Shown piece after piece: positions 26,278-35,311 of a DNA stretch of 64,000 nt. This stretch comes from Shewanella sp. AS1 (lineage in GTDB: Bacteria > Pseudomonadota > Gammaproteobacteria > Enterobacterales > Shewanellaceae): the NCBI RefSeq assembly GCF_021412565.1, contig NZ_JAKCLJ010000001.1, positions 682,001-746,000 of the forward strand, in the 5' to 3' direction. The notes beneath the pieces were generated by a model. The model did no database searches. It saw only the letters and a list, made by a program, of their open reading frames with translations, and was not told where the DNA came from. A program made the translations under genes and the position numbers. How positions within the stretch are numbered: the stretch's first letter is position 1; each line of letters starts with the position of its first letter.

Positions 26278-28310
26278 TAGGCCACCTCGGCTTGATTCAC
26301 ATCCAGCAGCACCACGCCATCGCTGACCAGCTCACCCGGCTCGAAGAAGAAGGCCGCCACTGTGCCATCGAAAGGTGCGGCAATGGTGTATTCCATCTTC
26401 ATAGCTTCCATCACCATCAGCCCCTGGCCCTTGGCGACCTTATCGCCCACATTGACCAGATGAGTCACGATAGTGCCGTTCATCGGCGCCTTGAGTTTGT
26501 CTTCAGAGCTTTCCTGCTCCTCGACCTGCTCGGTCTGCAGGGCGCGGAAGTGATAGCTGCCTTCTGGCAAAAACAGGGTAAAATCATCGCCCTCGCGGCT
26601 GACATAAGATTGGAACTTATGGCCGTTTATCTCGACCTGGAGCAGATCCTGCTGCAGCGCGCCTGTGATGATCAGTTGCTCCCCGACTAGATTCAGCGCG
26701 TAGCTGTCGCCCACCTGAGTCAGATCCAGATGCTGGATCTGATGCGCATCATCCAGCAAGGATAACTGATGCACGCCGGCGCGATTAAGTCTGAAGGCGT
26801 TGCTCATATTCCAGGGCGAGTAGGGGTCATGACTCATCTGTCCATGCTGCTTTGCCGACTCTTTCTGGGCGCACAGCTGATAGATGGCCGCGATCGCCAG
26901 TGGCGGATATTGGGGCTCAGTCTTGCCGCCATTGATCAGCGCATCGCCATAACGTTCGATAAAGTCTGTGCTGAAATCGGCATCGGCAAAGGCCTGATGC
27001 GCCGTGATATTGGCAAGGAAGGGGATGTTATGTTTCAGGCCGCTGATATGGTATTCCCCAAGGGCGTGCAGCATGCGTTCGCGCGCCTGCTCACGGGATT
27101 CATCCCACACGATAAGTTTGGCTATCATGGGATCATAAAAGTTACTGATCACATCCTGATGACGCACGCCTGAGTCGATACGGACATGCTCGCTCTGCTC
27201 AGGCTCGCGCAGATAGTTGAGTCTGCCGCTGGCGGGCAGAAAATCATTCTGGGGATCTTCGGCGTAGATGCGGGCCTCGAAAGAGTGACCGCTGATCTTC
27301 ACCTCATCCTGGCGCAGGGGCAGTGGCTGGCCGCTGGCAACCAAAAGCTGCCATTTAACCAGATCTTGGCCTGTCACCAATTCAGTGACCGGATGCTCTA
27401 CCTGCAGACGGGTGTTCATCTCCATAAAGTAGAAGCAGCCGGTCTCATCTTTAGCCTGATTTTGGCTTTGGGTATCCAGCAGGAACTCCACAGTACCCGC
27501 ACCCACATAGTTAATCGCCTTGGCTGCGGCAACCGCCGCTTCACCCATGGCACGGCGCAGGCTATCGCTTAGGCCAGGCGCTGGGGCTTCTTCAATCACC
27601 TTCTGGTGACGACGCTGGATAGAGCAGTCACGATCCGATAGATAGATGCAGTTGCCTTGCTTGTCGGCAAAAATTTGTAATTCGACATGGCGGGGCTGTC
27701 TCAGATAACGCTCGATCAGCAGCTTGTCGTTGCCAAATGAAGAGGCCGCTTCACGGCGCGCCGAGTTGATGGCACTGAGCGCCTCGGCTTCCGACTCGAC
27801 GATTCGCATCCCCTTGCCACCACCGCCATAGGCCGCCTTGATCAGCTGTGGAAAGCCAATCTCTTTCGAGGCAGCCAGCAAGGTGGCATCGCTCTGATCG
27901 TCACCATGATAGCCAGGTACTAGCGGTACATTGGCTTTTTCCATGATGAGTTTGGCCGCGCTCTTGCTGCCCATGGCTTCGATAGAGGCGCTGCCAGGGC
28001 CGACAAAGGCGATTCCTGCGGCTTCACATTGGCGGGCGAATTCGGCATTTTCTGACAAAAAGCCATAGCCAGGGTGGATTGCCTGGGCGCCCGATTTTTG
28101 GGCGATATTGATGATAAGCTCACCTTTAAGGTAAGACTCACTCGGGGCGCTGCCACCTAAATAGAAGGCTTCATCGGCTAGGGCAACATGGCGGGCGTGG
28201 GCGTCGGCGTCGGAATAGAGGGCGACGGTTTTTATGCCCATGGCGCTGGCTGTCTTGATAATACGACAGGCGATTTCACCACGGTTGGCGATCAGTAATT
28301 TGCTAAACAT
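26277..28310 (-). CDS. liuD: Methylcrotonyl-CoA carboxylase biotin-carrying (alpha) subunit
   Basis: A 677-residue biotin-dependent carboxylase subunit that carboxylates biotin with bicarbonate and ATP. Together with LiuB it converts 3-methylcrotonyl-CoA to 3-methylglutaconyl-CoA. In order: biotin carboxylase domain (residues about 1-445) with '[11 protein letters not shown]', the ATP-grasp '[14 protein letters not shown]' and '[14 protein letters not shown]'; a linker domain; and a C-terminal biotinyl domain with the lysine in VMEAMKMEY (about residue 640). Length and arrangement fit MccA/LiuD rather than stand-alone AccC. It follows liuC by 45 bases. Confidence 0.96.
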   Translation of the reverse strand: MFSKLLIANRGEIACRIIKTASAMGIKTVALYSDADAHARHVALADEAFYLGGSAPSESYLKGELIINIAQKSGAQAIHPGYGFLSENAEFARQCEAAGIAFVGPGSASIEAMGSKSAAKLIMEKANVPLVPGYHGDDQSDATLLAASKEIGFPQLIKAAYGGGGKGMRIVESEAEALSAINSARREAASSFGNDKLLIERYLRQPRHVELQIFADKQGNCIYLSDRDCSIQRRHQKVIEEAPAPGLSDSLRRAMGEAAVAAAKAINYVGAGTVEFLLDTQSQNQAKDETGCFYFMEMNTRLQVEHPVTELVTGQDLVKWQLLVASGQPLPLRQDEVKISGHSFEARIYAEDPQNDFLPASGRLNYLREPEQSEHVRIDSGVRHQDVISNFYDPMIAKLIVWDESREQARERMLHALGEYHISGLKHNIPFLANITAHQAFADADFSTDFIERYGDALINGGKTEPQYPPLAIAAIYQLCAQKESAKQHGQMSHDPYSPWNMSNAFRLNRAGVHQLSLLDDAHQIQHLDLTQVGDSYALNLVGEQLIITGALQQDLLQVEINGHKFQSYVSREGDDFTLFLPEGSYHFRALQTEQVEEQESSEDKLKAPMNGTIVTHLVNVGDKVAKGQGLMVMEAMKMEYTIAAPFDGTVAAFFFEPGELVSDGVVLLDVNQAEVA

Positions 28311-28355
28311 GATAAAACCCCTGTTGTTGGTCGTTTGAGTTAGTTATTTTTGTTG

Positions 28356-29156
28356 TCATCTCAGTTTCCAATTTGGGCTGCGTTTATCGAAGAAGGCGTT
28401 GAGTCCCTCTTGCCCTTCGTCAGATACCCGAATGCGGGCGATCCGCTCACTGGTGTAGGCCAGGGTGTCCTCGTCGATCACCCCATCCTCCAGGCGTGAC
28501 AGCAGGATCTTGACCCAGGCCATACCCTGAGGGCTGTTGGCCTTCAGCGCTGCGATAATGGGCTGGGCCGCGGCGTCTAAGTCATCGTTGATCTCATGGA
28601 TCACATTGAGTTTTAGCGCCGTTTGGGCATCGAACCGCTCGGCGGTTAGCATGTAGCGGCGCGATGCGCGCTGTCCCATGGCGCGTACCACGTAGGGGCT
28701 GATCACCGCAGGAATGAGCCCGAGTTTCACTTCGCTCAGGCAGAAGCTGGCGCGGCTGTCGGCGATGGCGATATCGCTGGCGCAGATAAGCCCCAGTGCG
28801 CCGCCAAAGGCTGCACCCTGAACCAGTGCCAGGGTCGGCTTGGGAAACTTATCCAGCTTATGCATCAAGTTTGCCAGCTCGTTGGCATCACAGAGATTCT
28901 GCTCAAAATCCATCTTGGCCTGCTTGCGCATCCAGTTGAGATCGGCGCCAGCACTGAAGTTTCTGCCCTCGGCCTTGAGAACTAGTAGCTGGCAATCCTC
29001 ATCTTGTGCAAAGCCGTCCAGCGCTGCGATCATCTCGCTTATCATCACCTCATCGAAGGCGTTGTGTTTGTCGCTGCGACTTAAGCTCATCTCACCCACG
29101 CCATCAGATAAGTTGCACTGCAGGTAGGTAAATTTATTTTCTAAAAAAGCGGTCAT
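28356..29156 (-). CDS. liuC: Methylglutaconyl-CoA hydratase (enoyl-CoA hydratase family)
   Basis: A 266-residue crotonase-fold enzyme that hydrates 3-methylglutaconyl-CoA to HMG-CoA. The oxyanion-hole segments 'FSAGADLNWM' and 'VQGAAFGGALGLICASDIAIA' are intact. The position between the two methylcrotonyl-CoA carboxylase subunit genes and HMG-CoA lyase makes the pathway step clear; on sequence alone it could be another enoyl-CoA hydratase. It starts 14 bases after the liuB stop. Confidence 0.92.
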   Translation of the reverse strand: MTAFLENKFTYLQCNLSDGVGEMSLSRSDKHNAFDEVMISEMIAALDGFAQDEDCQLLVLKAEGRNFSAGADLNWMRKQAKMDFEQNLCDANELANLMHKLDKFPKPTLALVQGAAFGGALGLICASDIAIADSRASFCLSEVKLGLIPAVISPYVVRAMGQRASRRYMLTAERFDAQTALKLNVIHEINDDLDAAAQPIIAALKANSPQGMAWVKILLSRLEDGVIDEDTLAYTSERIARIRVSDEGQEGLNAFFDKRSPNWKLR

Positions 29157-29170
29157 GTTTACTCCTTACC

Positions 29171-30778
29171 TTACATGCGGAACACGCCAAAGCGGGTGTC
29201 TTCAATCGGGGCATTTAAGGCGGCCGACAGAGCAAGGCCGACCACGTCGCGGGTCTGCGCCGGGTCGATAATACCGTCATCCCAGAGTCTGGCGCTGGCA
29301 TGGTAGGGGTGACCCTCTTTATCATACTGCTGCACGATTGGGGCGCGGAAGGCGGCTTCCTCCTCTTTAGACCACTCCTGACCCTTACGTGCTAATCCGT
29401 CGCGGCGCACGGTTGCCAGTACGCCAGCGGCTTGTTCGCCGCCCATCACAGAGATGCGCGCATTGGGCCACATCCACATCATAGTGGGGTCGAAGGCGCG
29501 GCCACACATACCATAGTTACCCGCGCCGTAGCTGCCGCCAATGATCACGGTAAATTTAGGCACCTTGGCACAGGAAACTGCGGTCACCATCTTGGCGCCA
29601 TGTTTGGCTATGCCTTCATGTTCATATTTCTTGCCTACCATAAAGCCTGTGATGTTTTGCAAAAACAGCAGTGGGATATTGCGCTGGCAGCAGAGCTCGA
29701 TAAAGTGGGCGCCTTTCTGGGCCGACTCGGAGAAGAGGATGCCGTTGTTGGCAACTATGCCCACAGGGTAGCCATGGATGCGGGCGAAACCGCACACTAA
29801 GGTGGCGCCATAGTTGGCCTTGAATTCGTCGAAATCCGAGTCATCCACCAGACGGGCGATCACCTCTTTGACATCGAAGGGTTTCTTAAGATCTGTGCCG
29901 ACTATGCCGTACAGCTCATTGATGTCGAACTTAGGCGGTTTGACCGGGCTTAACTGGCTAGCGATGGTTTTGTTATGGTTCAGGCGGGCAACCGCATTGC
30001 GGGCCAGCTCTAATGCGTGTTCATCGTTCTGCGCCAGATGGTCGGCAACCCCTGAGATCTTGGTGTGCACATCGGCGCCGCCCAGCTCTTCGGCAGACAC
30101 CTCTTCGCCCGTGGCCGCTTTCACCAGTGGTGGGCCGGCGAGGAAGATGGTGCCTTGCTCTTTAACGATAATCGACTCATCGGCCATGGCGGGCACATAG
30201 GCGCCGCCAGCGGTACACAGACCCATGACCACGGCAATTTGCGGAATACCTAAGGCAGACATCTGCGCCTGATTGAAGAAGATGCGGCCGAAATGATCCC
30301 TATCGGGAAACACTTCATCTTGACGGGGCAGGTTGGCGCCGCCCGAATCCACCAAATAGATACAGGGCAGGTGACAACGCTTGGCAATCTCTTGGGCGCG
30401 CAGGTGTTTTTTCACTGTCAGCGGATAGTAAGTTCCGCCTTTGACCGTGGCATCGTTGGCGATGATCATGCACTCAACGCCATTGACTCGACCGATACCA
30501 GCGATAAGGCCTGCCGCAGGCACCACATCTTCATACACCTGATAGGCAGCAAATTGGCTGATCTCCAGGAAGGGCGAACCTGGGTCGAGGAGTTTTTCCA
30601 CCCGGTTACGGGGAGAGAGTTTGCCACGAGAAAGGTGTCGCTCCATGGCGACCTGGCCACCACCGAGTTCGATCTCGGCCAGCTTTTGCTGCAGATCGGC
30701 CACCACTTGGCTCATTTGCTGCTGTTTGGTCTTGAATTCATCGCTACGGGGATTGATTCTACTGCTCAGTTGGGTCAC
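29171..30778 (-). CDS. liuB: Methylcrotonyl-CoA carboxylase carboxyltransferase (beta) subunit
   Basis: The 535-residue carboxyltransferase subunit, which transfers CO2 from carboxybiotin to 3-methylcrotonyl-CoA. The N-terminal acyl-CoA half contains '[27 protein letters not shown]', and the C-terminal carboxybiotin half contains '[24 protein letters not shown]' and '[15 protein letters not shown]', all highly conserved in MccB/LiuB. Length matches the family. It lies between isovaleryl-CoA dehydrogenase and the hydratase in pathway order. Confidence 0.96.
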   Translation of the reverse strand: MTQLSSRINPRSDEFKTKQQQMSQVVADLQQKLAEIELGGGQVAMERHLSRGKLSPRNRVEKLLDPGSPFLEISQFAAYQVYEDVVPAAGLIAGIGRVNGVECMIIANDATVKGGTYYPLTVKKHLRAQEIAKRCHLPCIYLVDSGGANLPRQDEVFPDRDHFGRIFFNQAQMSALGIPQIAVVMGLCTAGGAYVPAMADESIIVKEQGTIFLAGPPLVKAATGEEVSAEELGGADVHTKISGVADHLAQNDEHALELARNAVARLNHNKTIASQLSPVKPPKFDINELYGIVGTDLKKPFDVKEVIARLVDDSDFDEFKANYGATLVCGFARIHGYPVGIVANNGILFSESAQKGAHFIELCCQRNIPLLFLQNITGFMVGKKYEHEGIAKHGAKMVTAVSCAKVPKFTVIIGGSYGAGNYGMCGRAFDPTMMWMWPNARISVMGGEQAAGVLATVRRDGLARKGQEWSKEEEAAFRAPIVQQYDKEGHPYHASARLWDDGIIDPAQTRDVVGLALSAALNAPIEDTRFGVFRM

Positions 30779-30817
30779 GACAATATTCCTTTAATAGGGG
30801 TGATGAGAGGGGAGCTT

Positions 30818-30861
30818 AGCGCTCCCCTTGGTCGGACTGAGTGCTCCCCAAGGTCGGACAG
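30818..30861 (+). repeat. 22-bp tandem duplication between liuB and liuA
   Basis: Units agcgctccccttggtcggactg and a second copy with three changes. Further right, tattaatt recurs three times (about 30911-30946), the last copy reaching the liuA stop codon. Confidence 0.75.
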
Positions 30862-30944
30862 GGTCCGAGGCTCAGATGCTGTGTTCTAATTCTTGTTAAT
30901 GACTCAGTCTTATTAATTTTTTTATTAATTACACGTCTTATTAA

Positions 30945-32114
30945 TTACTTGGTCTCGTTAAACAGTTCGCGGCCGATCAACATGCGGCGAATTTCCGAGG
31001 TACCCGCACCAATCTCATACAGTTTGGCGTCGCGCAGCAGACGTCCCGTCGCGTACTCATTAACGTAACCATTGCCGCCCAGCAACTGAATCGCATCCAG
31101 GGCCATCTTAGTGGCTAATTCGGCAGAATAGAGGATGGCGCCGGCGGCATCTTTACGTGTGGTTTCGCCGCGATCGCAGGCCTTAGCCACATTGTAGATA
31201 TAGGATTTAGCCGCATTCATGCCGGTATACATGTCGGCCAGTTTGCCCTGAACCAGCTGGAATTGACCGATAGATTGACCAAACTGCTGACGCTCGTGAA
31301 TGTATGGCACTACGATATCCATACAGGCGGTCATGATCCCAAGTGGGCCACCCGAGAGCACCACGCGTTCATAATCAAGGCCGCTCATTAGCACTTTCAC
31401 GCCGTTATTCAGGCCGCCGAGAATGTTCTCTTCTGGTACTTCACAATCTTCAAACACCAGTTCACAGGTGTTAGAGCCGCGCATGCCCAGCTTGTCCAGT
31501 TTTTGTGCCTGACTGAAGCCCTTAAAACCACGCTCGACGATAAAGGCGGTGATCCCTTTAGGGCCTTTGTCTATGTCGGTTTTGGCGTAGATCACATAGG
31601 TGTGGGCATCGGGACCGTTGGTGATCCACATCTTGTTGCCGTTAAGAATGTAACGATCGCCCTCCTTGCGGGCACTGAGTTTCATGGAGACGACATCTGA
31701 GCCTGCATTGGGCTCGCTCATCGCCAGTGCGCCGATATGCTCGCCGCTGATCAGCTTAGGCAGGTATTTCTCTTTCTGTGCCTGATTGCCGTTGCGGTTA
31801 ATCTGATTGACACACAGGTTGGAATGGGCACCGTAGCTCAGACCGATAGAGGCGGATGCACGGGACAACTCCTCCATGGCAACGACGTGAGCCAGATAGC
31901 CCATATCGGCGCCACCAAACTCCTCTGCAACTGTGATCCCCAGTAGTCCCATGTCACCCAGCACAGGCCATAACTCGTTAGGAAAGGCGTTTTCTTGATC
32001 GACTTTAGCTGCGATAGGGGCGATTTCGTTGGCGGCGAAGCTTTGCACTGCATCACGCAGCATATCAATTTCTTCACCTAGGCCGAAGTTGAGCGATGAG
32101 TAGAGTTGAGTCAT
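30945..32114 (-). CDS. liuA: Isovaleryl-CoA dehydrogenase
   Basis: A 389-residue FAD acyl-CoA dehydrogenase that oxidises isovaleryl-CoA to 3-methylcrotonyl-CoA and hands electrons to ETF. Conserved blocks are '[44 protein letters not shown]', '[15 protein letters not shown]', '[13 protein letters not shown]', '[12 protein letters not shown]' (region of the catalytic Glu), and '[45 protein letters not shown]'. First gene of the pathway operon. A palindrome about 57 bases upstream of its start is a candidate LiuR operator. Confidence 0.95.
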   Translation of the reverse strand: MTQLYSSLNFGLGEEIDMLRDAVQSFAANEIAPIAAKVDQENAFPNELWPVLGDMGLLGITVAEEFGGADMGYLAHVVAMEELSRASASIGLSYGAHSNLCVNQINRNGNQAQKEKYLPKLISGEHIGALAMSEPNAGSDVVSMKLSARKEGDRYILNGNKMWITNGPDAHTYVIYAKTDIDKGPKGITAFIVERGFKGFSQAQKLDKLGMRGSNTCELVFEDCEVPEENILGGLNNGVKVLMSGLDYERVVLSGGPLGIMTACMDIVVPYIHERQQFGQSIGQFQLVQGKLADMYTGMNAAKSYIYNVAKACDRGETTRKDAAGAILYSAELATKMALDAIQLLGGNGYVNEYATGRLLRDAKLYEIGAGTSEIRRMLIGRELFNETK

Positions 32115-32170
32115 TTGTTACATCCTACAGGTCAATTTTATAATAATTATTTTTATAAATTTATTAATGC

Positions 32171-32181
32171 GTTACGTTAAC
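32171..32181. promoter_or_regulatory. Candidate LiuR operator upstream of liuA
   Basis: GTTACGTTAAC, read as GTTAACGTAAC on the liuA strand, is a short palindrome 57 bases before the liuA start. The same core occurs in the etfBA upstream palindrome. MerR-type regulators bind such dyads within the promoter; assignment to LiuR is inference. Confidence 0.5.
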
Positions 32182-32216
32182 TTTTATGGTGCTGATGCTT
32201 TGTTGTATTACCACGA

Positions 32217-32254
32217 GTTATTGGCTTAGCGCTACGTTATTGGCTTAGAGCTAC
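32217..32254 (+). repeat. 19-bp tandem duplication across the liuR stop
   Basis: Units gttattggcttagcgctac and gttattggcttagagctac differ at one base. The liuR stop (complement of cta at 32251-32253) is inside the second unit. Confidence 0.85.
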
Positions 32255-32664
32255 TCTTTGTGCAAAGCCGGATTTTGCTGTGCTAAGGCATCGCGGCACT
32301 GCTGCTCGGCGGAGGTGAGCTCCATCAGCACAACCTTGATATCGTCCATCTGCTGTTGCAGGGCACTTTTCTTCTCTTCAACCAGCTCAAGCATGGTGTG
32401 TAGCTGGCTAGAACTGTTTTTATCGGCATCGTAGAGTTCGAACAGGCGACGGGTTTCGGCCAAGGAGAAACCTAAGCGTTTGCCACGCAGGATCAACTTG
32501 AGGCGGACTCTGTCTTTCAGGCCATAGATGCGGGTTTGTCCTCTGCGCTTGGGTTTGAGTAGGCGCTGATCTTCATAAAAGCGGATACTACGTGTGGTAA
32601 TATCGAACTCTTTTGAGAGATCGCTAATGGAATAAGTGGTCTTTGGACTGTGTTTGTCGCTCAT
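32251..32664 (-). CDS. liuR: MerR-family regulator of branched-chain amino acid catabolism, LiuR
   Basis: A 137-residue regulator, started at the ATG at 32664 (MSDKHSPKTTYSISDLSKEF); the upstream open frame has no coding character. The N-terminal winged helix 'YSISDLSKEFDITTRSIRFYEDQRLLKPKRRGQTRIY' is a MerR DNA-binding domain. It is followed by a long dimerisation helix with 'LVEEKKSALQQQMDDIKVVLMELTSAEQQC'. No metal-binding cysteine pattern is evident, consistent with the LiuR branch, which controls leucine/isovalerate genes in gammaproteobacteria and responds to pathway acyl-CoAs. It directly precedes liuA on the same strand. Confidence 0.88.
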   Translation of the reverse strand: MSDKHSPKTTYSISDLSKEFDITTRSIRFYEDQRLLKPKRRGQTRIYGLKDRVRLKLILRGKRLGFSLAETRRLFELYDADKNSSSQLHTMLELVEEKKSALQQQMDDIKVVLMELTSAEQQCRDALAQQNPALHKE

Positions 32665-32707
32665 AAAAAATACCAAATCGTTAACATAATGAGCACGATA
32701 TATGAAG

Positions 32708-32723
32708 TTTACGTAAAGGTAAA
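32708..32723. promoter_or_regulatory. Inverted repeat in the liuR/prpE divergent promoter region
   Basis: TTTAC and GTAAA separated by six bases, 44 bases before the liuR start. Position suggests autoregulation of liuR, possibly together with the divergent ligase gene. Its match to the liuA and etfBA dyads is partial. Confidence 0.4.
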
Positions 32724-32823
32724 GATTTGTGCGATTCAAATTCCTTAATTTCGTTAAAAAATATTTCCACTTTCGATGGCAGCCTGGACAGGTATAGCGT
32801 TGTGGTGAGGTAGCCTTTCTCGC

Positions 32824-32868
32824 CGGCACTGGCTATCCCTACACTGGTCATCCTGACACTGGTTGTCC
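32824..32868 (+). repeat. 15-bp tandem array, three copies, upstream of liuR
   Basis: Units cggcactggctatcc, ctacactggtcatcc and tgacactggttgtcc share cactgg followed by three variable bases and tcc. Confidence 0.8.
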
Positions 32869-33027
32869 GGACAAACAGGCCAGCGAAATTGGCTGTTAGG
32901 CCAAGGTCTAATGGGAAAAGATTTTGCGCTCTCCATAATGGATTCAGGCGAATAGCCACAGAAATTATAAGGGAAGGTCAATAGACCTAGAGTGCCTCTG
33001 GGGGAGGCATAGCATTTGGAGATGGTC

Positions 33028-34932
33028 ATGACGGCATTACACAAGCAACTACATAAGCAATCCATTGAAAATCCTAACGCATTTTGGGCAGAGGCGGCTA
33101 AGAGTCTGGTATGGGACAAGCCTTTTGATAGTGTGTTGGATGACCAGCATGCTCCCATGTATCGCTGGTTCAGCGGCGGCGAGCTAAACACCTGCTATAA
33201 CGCGGTGGACAGACACATCGAGGCTGGGCGCGGGGAGCAGATAGCCCTTCAGTATGTCAGCCCTGTTACTGATACTCAGTATGGGATCACCTATAATGAG
33301 TTGCTGGCGCAGGTCAGTCGTCTGGCGGGATATATGGCAAGTCAAGGGGTTGAAAAAGGGGATCGCGTGGTGATCTACATGCCCATGATACCGGAAACTG
33401 CCTATGCCATGCTGGCATGTGCCCGACTGGGGGCCATTCACTCTGTGGTTTTCGGTGGCTTTGCGGCCAATGAGCTGGCAACCCGCATTGATGATGCCAA
33501 GCCTAAGATGATTCTCTCTGCCTCTTGCGGTATCGAGCCTTCCGGCGTGGTGCCCTATAAGCCACTGCTGGATGAGGCGCTGCGTCAGGCAAAGCATCAG
33601 GTTTCTTCGTGCCTGATCCTCAATCGACCGCAACTGGATGCCGAGTTGCAATCAGGGCGTGACGTGGACTGGCAGAGCGCCATGGCTGGTGCGCCCAATA
33701 TCGCCTGTCAGCAGGTGGCGGCGACCGATCCTCTTTATGTACTTTATACCTCGGGCACCACGGGTCAGCCTAAAGGCGTGGTGCGTGACAATGGTGGCCA
33801 TGCGGTGGCGCTCAGCTGGTCGATGAAGCATATCTACAATATCGAGGCTGGCGATGTGTTTTGGGCCGCCTCCGATGTGGGCTGGGTTGTGGGGCACTCT
33901 TATATTGTCTATGGCCCGCTGCTTGTGGGGGCGACGACTGTGTTGTTTGAGGGCAAGCCTGTGGGAACGCCGGACCCTGGCACCTTCTGGCGTATCATAG
34001 CCGAGCACAAGGTTAAGAGCTTCTTTACCGCGCCAACGGCCATTCGTGCCATTAAGCGTGACGATCCCGATGGTGAATATCTTAATGGTGTCGACTTGAG
34101 TCATTTGGGCACTGTTTTCCTTGCTGGGGAACGATGTGATCCCGATACCCTGCACTGGGCCGAGCAGAAGCTGAACAAACCCGTTATCGATCACTGGTGG
34201 CAGACAGAAACCGGCTGGCCGGTAGCGGCGAATTTGATGGGCGTTGCCCCTGTACCTGTTAAGGCGGGATCGCCTGCGCTTGCGGTGCCTGGTTACAATG
34301 TGCAGGTGGTCGATGAGATGGGGAAAAGTGTCGCGGCCAATCAAACCGGCAATGTGGTGATTAAACTGCCGCTGCCGCCGGGCACGCTGACGACCCTTTG
34401 GCAGAATGAGGCGCGCTATAAGGACAGCTACCTCTCTATGTATCCCGGCTTCTACCTTACGGGCGATGCGGGCTATATGGATGAAGAGGGCTATCTCTAT
34501 ATCATGAGCCGCATCGACGATGTGATTAACGTGGCGGGGCACAGATTATCCACCGGCCGTTTCGAGGAGGTCTTGTGCCAGCACGAGGCGGTGGCTGAGG
34601 CGGCGGTGATCGGCGCGGCCGATAAGCTCAAGGGGCAGGTACCGCTGGGCTTGGTTGTGCTCAAGAAAGGCTGCACTCTGACCGATGAGCAGCTCTATAA
34701 GGAGTTGATTGCCCTAGTGCGCGAGCAGATAGGGCCGGTGGCCGCTTTTCGATTAGTCAGCGCCGTCCCTAAACTGCCTAAGACACGTTCGGGTAAGATT
34801 CTGCGGGGTACTATGCGTAAAATCGCCGACAATCAGACCTTTAATATGCCGGCAACCATAGAAGACCCCCAAACGCTGGAGCTGGTACGCAATGCGCTAA
34901 CCCGCATGGGCTACGCTGACGCCCATGTTTAA
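33028..34932 (+). CDS. Propionyl/acetyl-CoA synthetase (PrpE/ACSS-like)
   Basis: A 634-residue AMP-forming short-chain acyl-CoA synthetase. Start chosen at the ATG at 33028 with GGAG six bases upstream. The N-terminal ACAS domain is followed by the P-loop YTSGTTGQPKG, 'FWAASDVGWVVGHSYIVYGPLL', 'DHWWQTETGWP', the hinge 'YLTGDAGYMDEEGYLYIMSRIDDVINVAGHRLS', and the catalytic lysine in TRSGKILRGTMRKIA. It resembles propionate-CoA ligases (PrpE, ACSS3) more than acetyl-CoA synthetase Acs. It is divergent from liuR and close to the liu operon, so activation of propionate or another branched-chain breakdown acid is likely. Confidence 0.88.
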   Translation: MTALHKQLHKQSIENPNAFWAEAAKSLVWDKPFDSVLDDQHAPMYRWFSGGELNTCYNAVDRHIEAGRGEQIALQYVSPVTDTQYGITYNELLAQVSRLAGYMASQGVEKGDRVVIYMPMIPETAYAMLACARLGAIHSVVFGGFAANELATRIDDAKPKMILSASCGIEPSGVVPYKPLLDEALRQAKHQVSSCLILNRPQLDAELQSGRDVDWQSAMAGAPNIACQQVAATDPLYVLYTSGTTGQPKGVVRDNGGHAVALSWSMKHIYNIEAGDVFWAASDVGWVVGHSYIVYGPLLVGATTVLFEGKPVGTPDPGTFWRIIAEHKVKSFFTAPTAIRAIKRDDPDGEYLNGVDLSHLGTVFLAGERCDPDTLHWAEQKLNKPVIDHWWQTETGWPVAANLMGVAPVPVKAGSPALAVPGYNVQVVDEMGKSVAANQTGNVVIKLPLPPGTLTTLWQNEARYKDSYLSMYPGFYLTGDAGYMDEEGYLYIMSRIDDVINVAGHRLSTGRFEEVLCQHEAVAEAAVIGAADKLKGQVPLGLVVLKKGCTLTDEQLYKELIALVREQIGPVAAFRLVSAVPKLPKTRSGKILRGTMRKIADNQTFNMPATIEDPQTLELVRNALTRMGYADAHV

Positions 34933-34957
34933 GCGCCGACGCCCATGTTTAAGTGCC
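34918..34957 (+). repeat. 20-bp tandem duplication across the prpE-like stop
   Basis: The unit gacgcccatgtttaagcgcc encodes the last residues and TAA stop of the ligase; a copy with one change follows immediately in the 3' untranslated region. Confidence 0.9.
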
Positions 34958-34989
34958 GACAAAGTGATGTCAAAATAGTGCACAATCGC

Positions 34990-35016
34990 AAAAAGGGAGC
35001 CTAGGCTCCCTTTTTG
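34990..35016 (+). terminator. Terminator of the prpE-like gene
   Basis: Perfect palindromic stem AAAAGGGAGCC/GGCTCCCTTTT followed by T, about 60 bases after the stop. Confidence 0.85.
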
Positions 35017-35177
35017 ATGCCTGCGTTTACTCGATAGAGATTGACCTATTTGCTTGATTTTACTAACACTCTATCTGTTTTATTGATGAGTATGATAGGC
35101 AATCTCATCTGGTCAGCTTCTTGATGCTTTGGGTATAATTGCGCCCAATTCGAGCCTGTTAGCTATGCTTATTACGT

Positions 35178-35228
35178 CTTGTTTCCGATAAGGCCTTGTT
35201 TCCGATAAGACCTTGTTTCCGATAAGAC
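35178..35228 (+). repeat. 17-bp tandem array, three copies, in the gnd leader
   Basis: Three adjacent units of cttgtttccgataaggc/ac; copies 2 and 3 are identical and copy 1 differs at one base. The rest of the 379-base prpE-gnd spacer shows only the terminator above and an AT-rich promoter region. Confidence 0.9.
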
Positions 35229-35311
35229 TCAGTTACAACGCCAAGATGATCGCAGAATTATCAGATGTAAGTTTGGCTGGGTATAATCATCATTTCCCAT
35301 GGGAAAATCTA

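Larger units (their letters stand above)
32665..33027. other. Divergent region between liuR and the prpE-like gene
   Basis: 363 bases containing the dyad TTTACGTAAAGGTAAA (32708-32723) and a three-copy 15-bp tandem array (32824-32868). Open minus-strand frames across it have odd cysteine-rich translations caused by the repeats and are not counted as genes. Confidence 0.55.

Noticed and set aside
32754..33191. Minus-strand ORFs across the liuR-prpE spacer
   Set aside because: Their odd Cys/Asp-rich stretch comes from the 15-bp tandem repeat; no ribosome-binding site, and they overlap the start of the ligase gene.
33652..34542. 296-residue minus-strand ORF
   Set aside because: It lies entirely antisense to the well-supported CoA synthetase and its translation (R- and H-rich) resembles no family.
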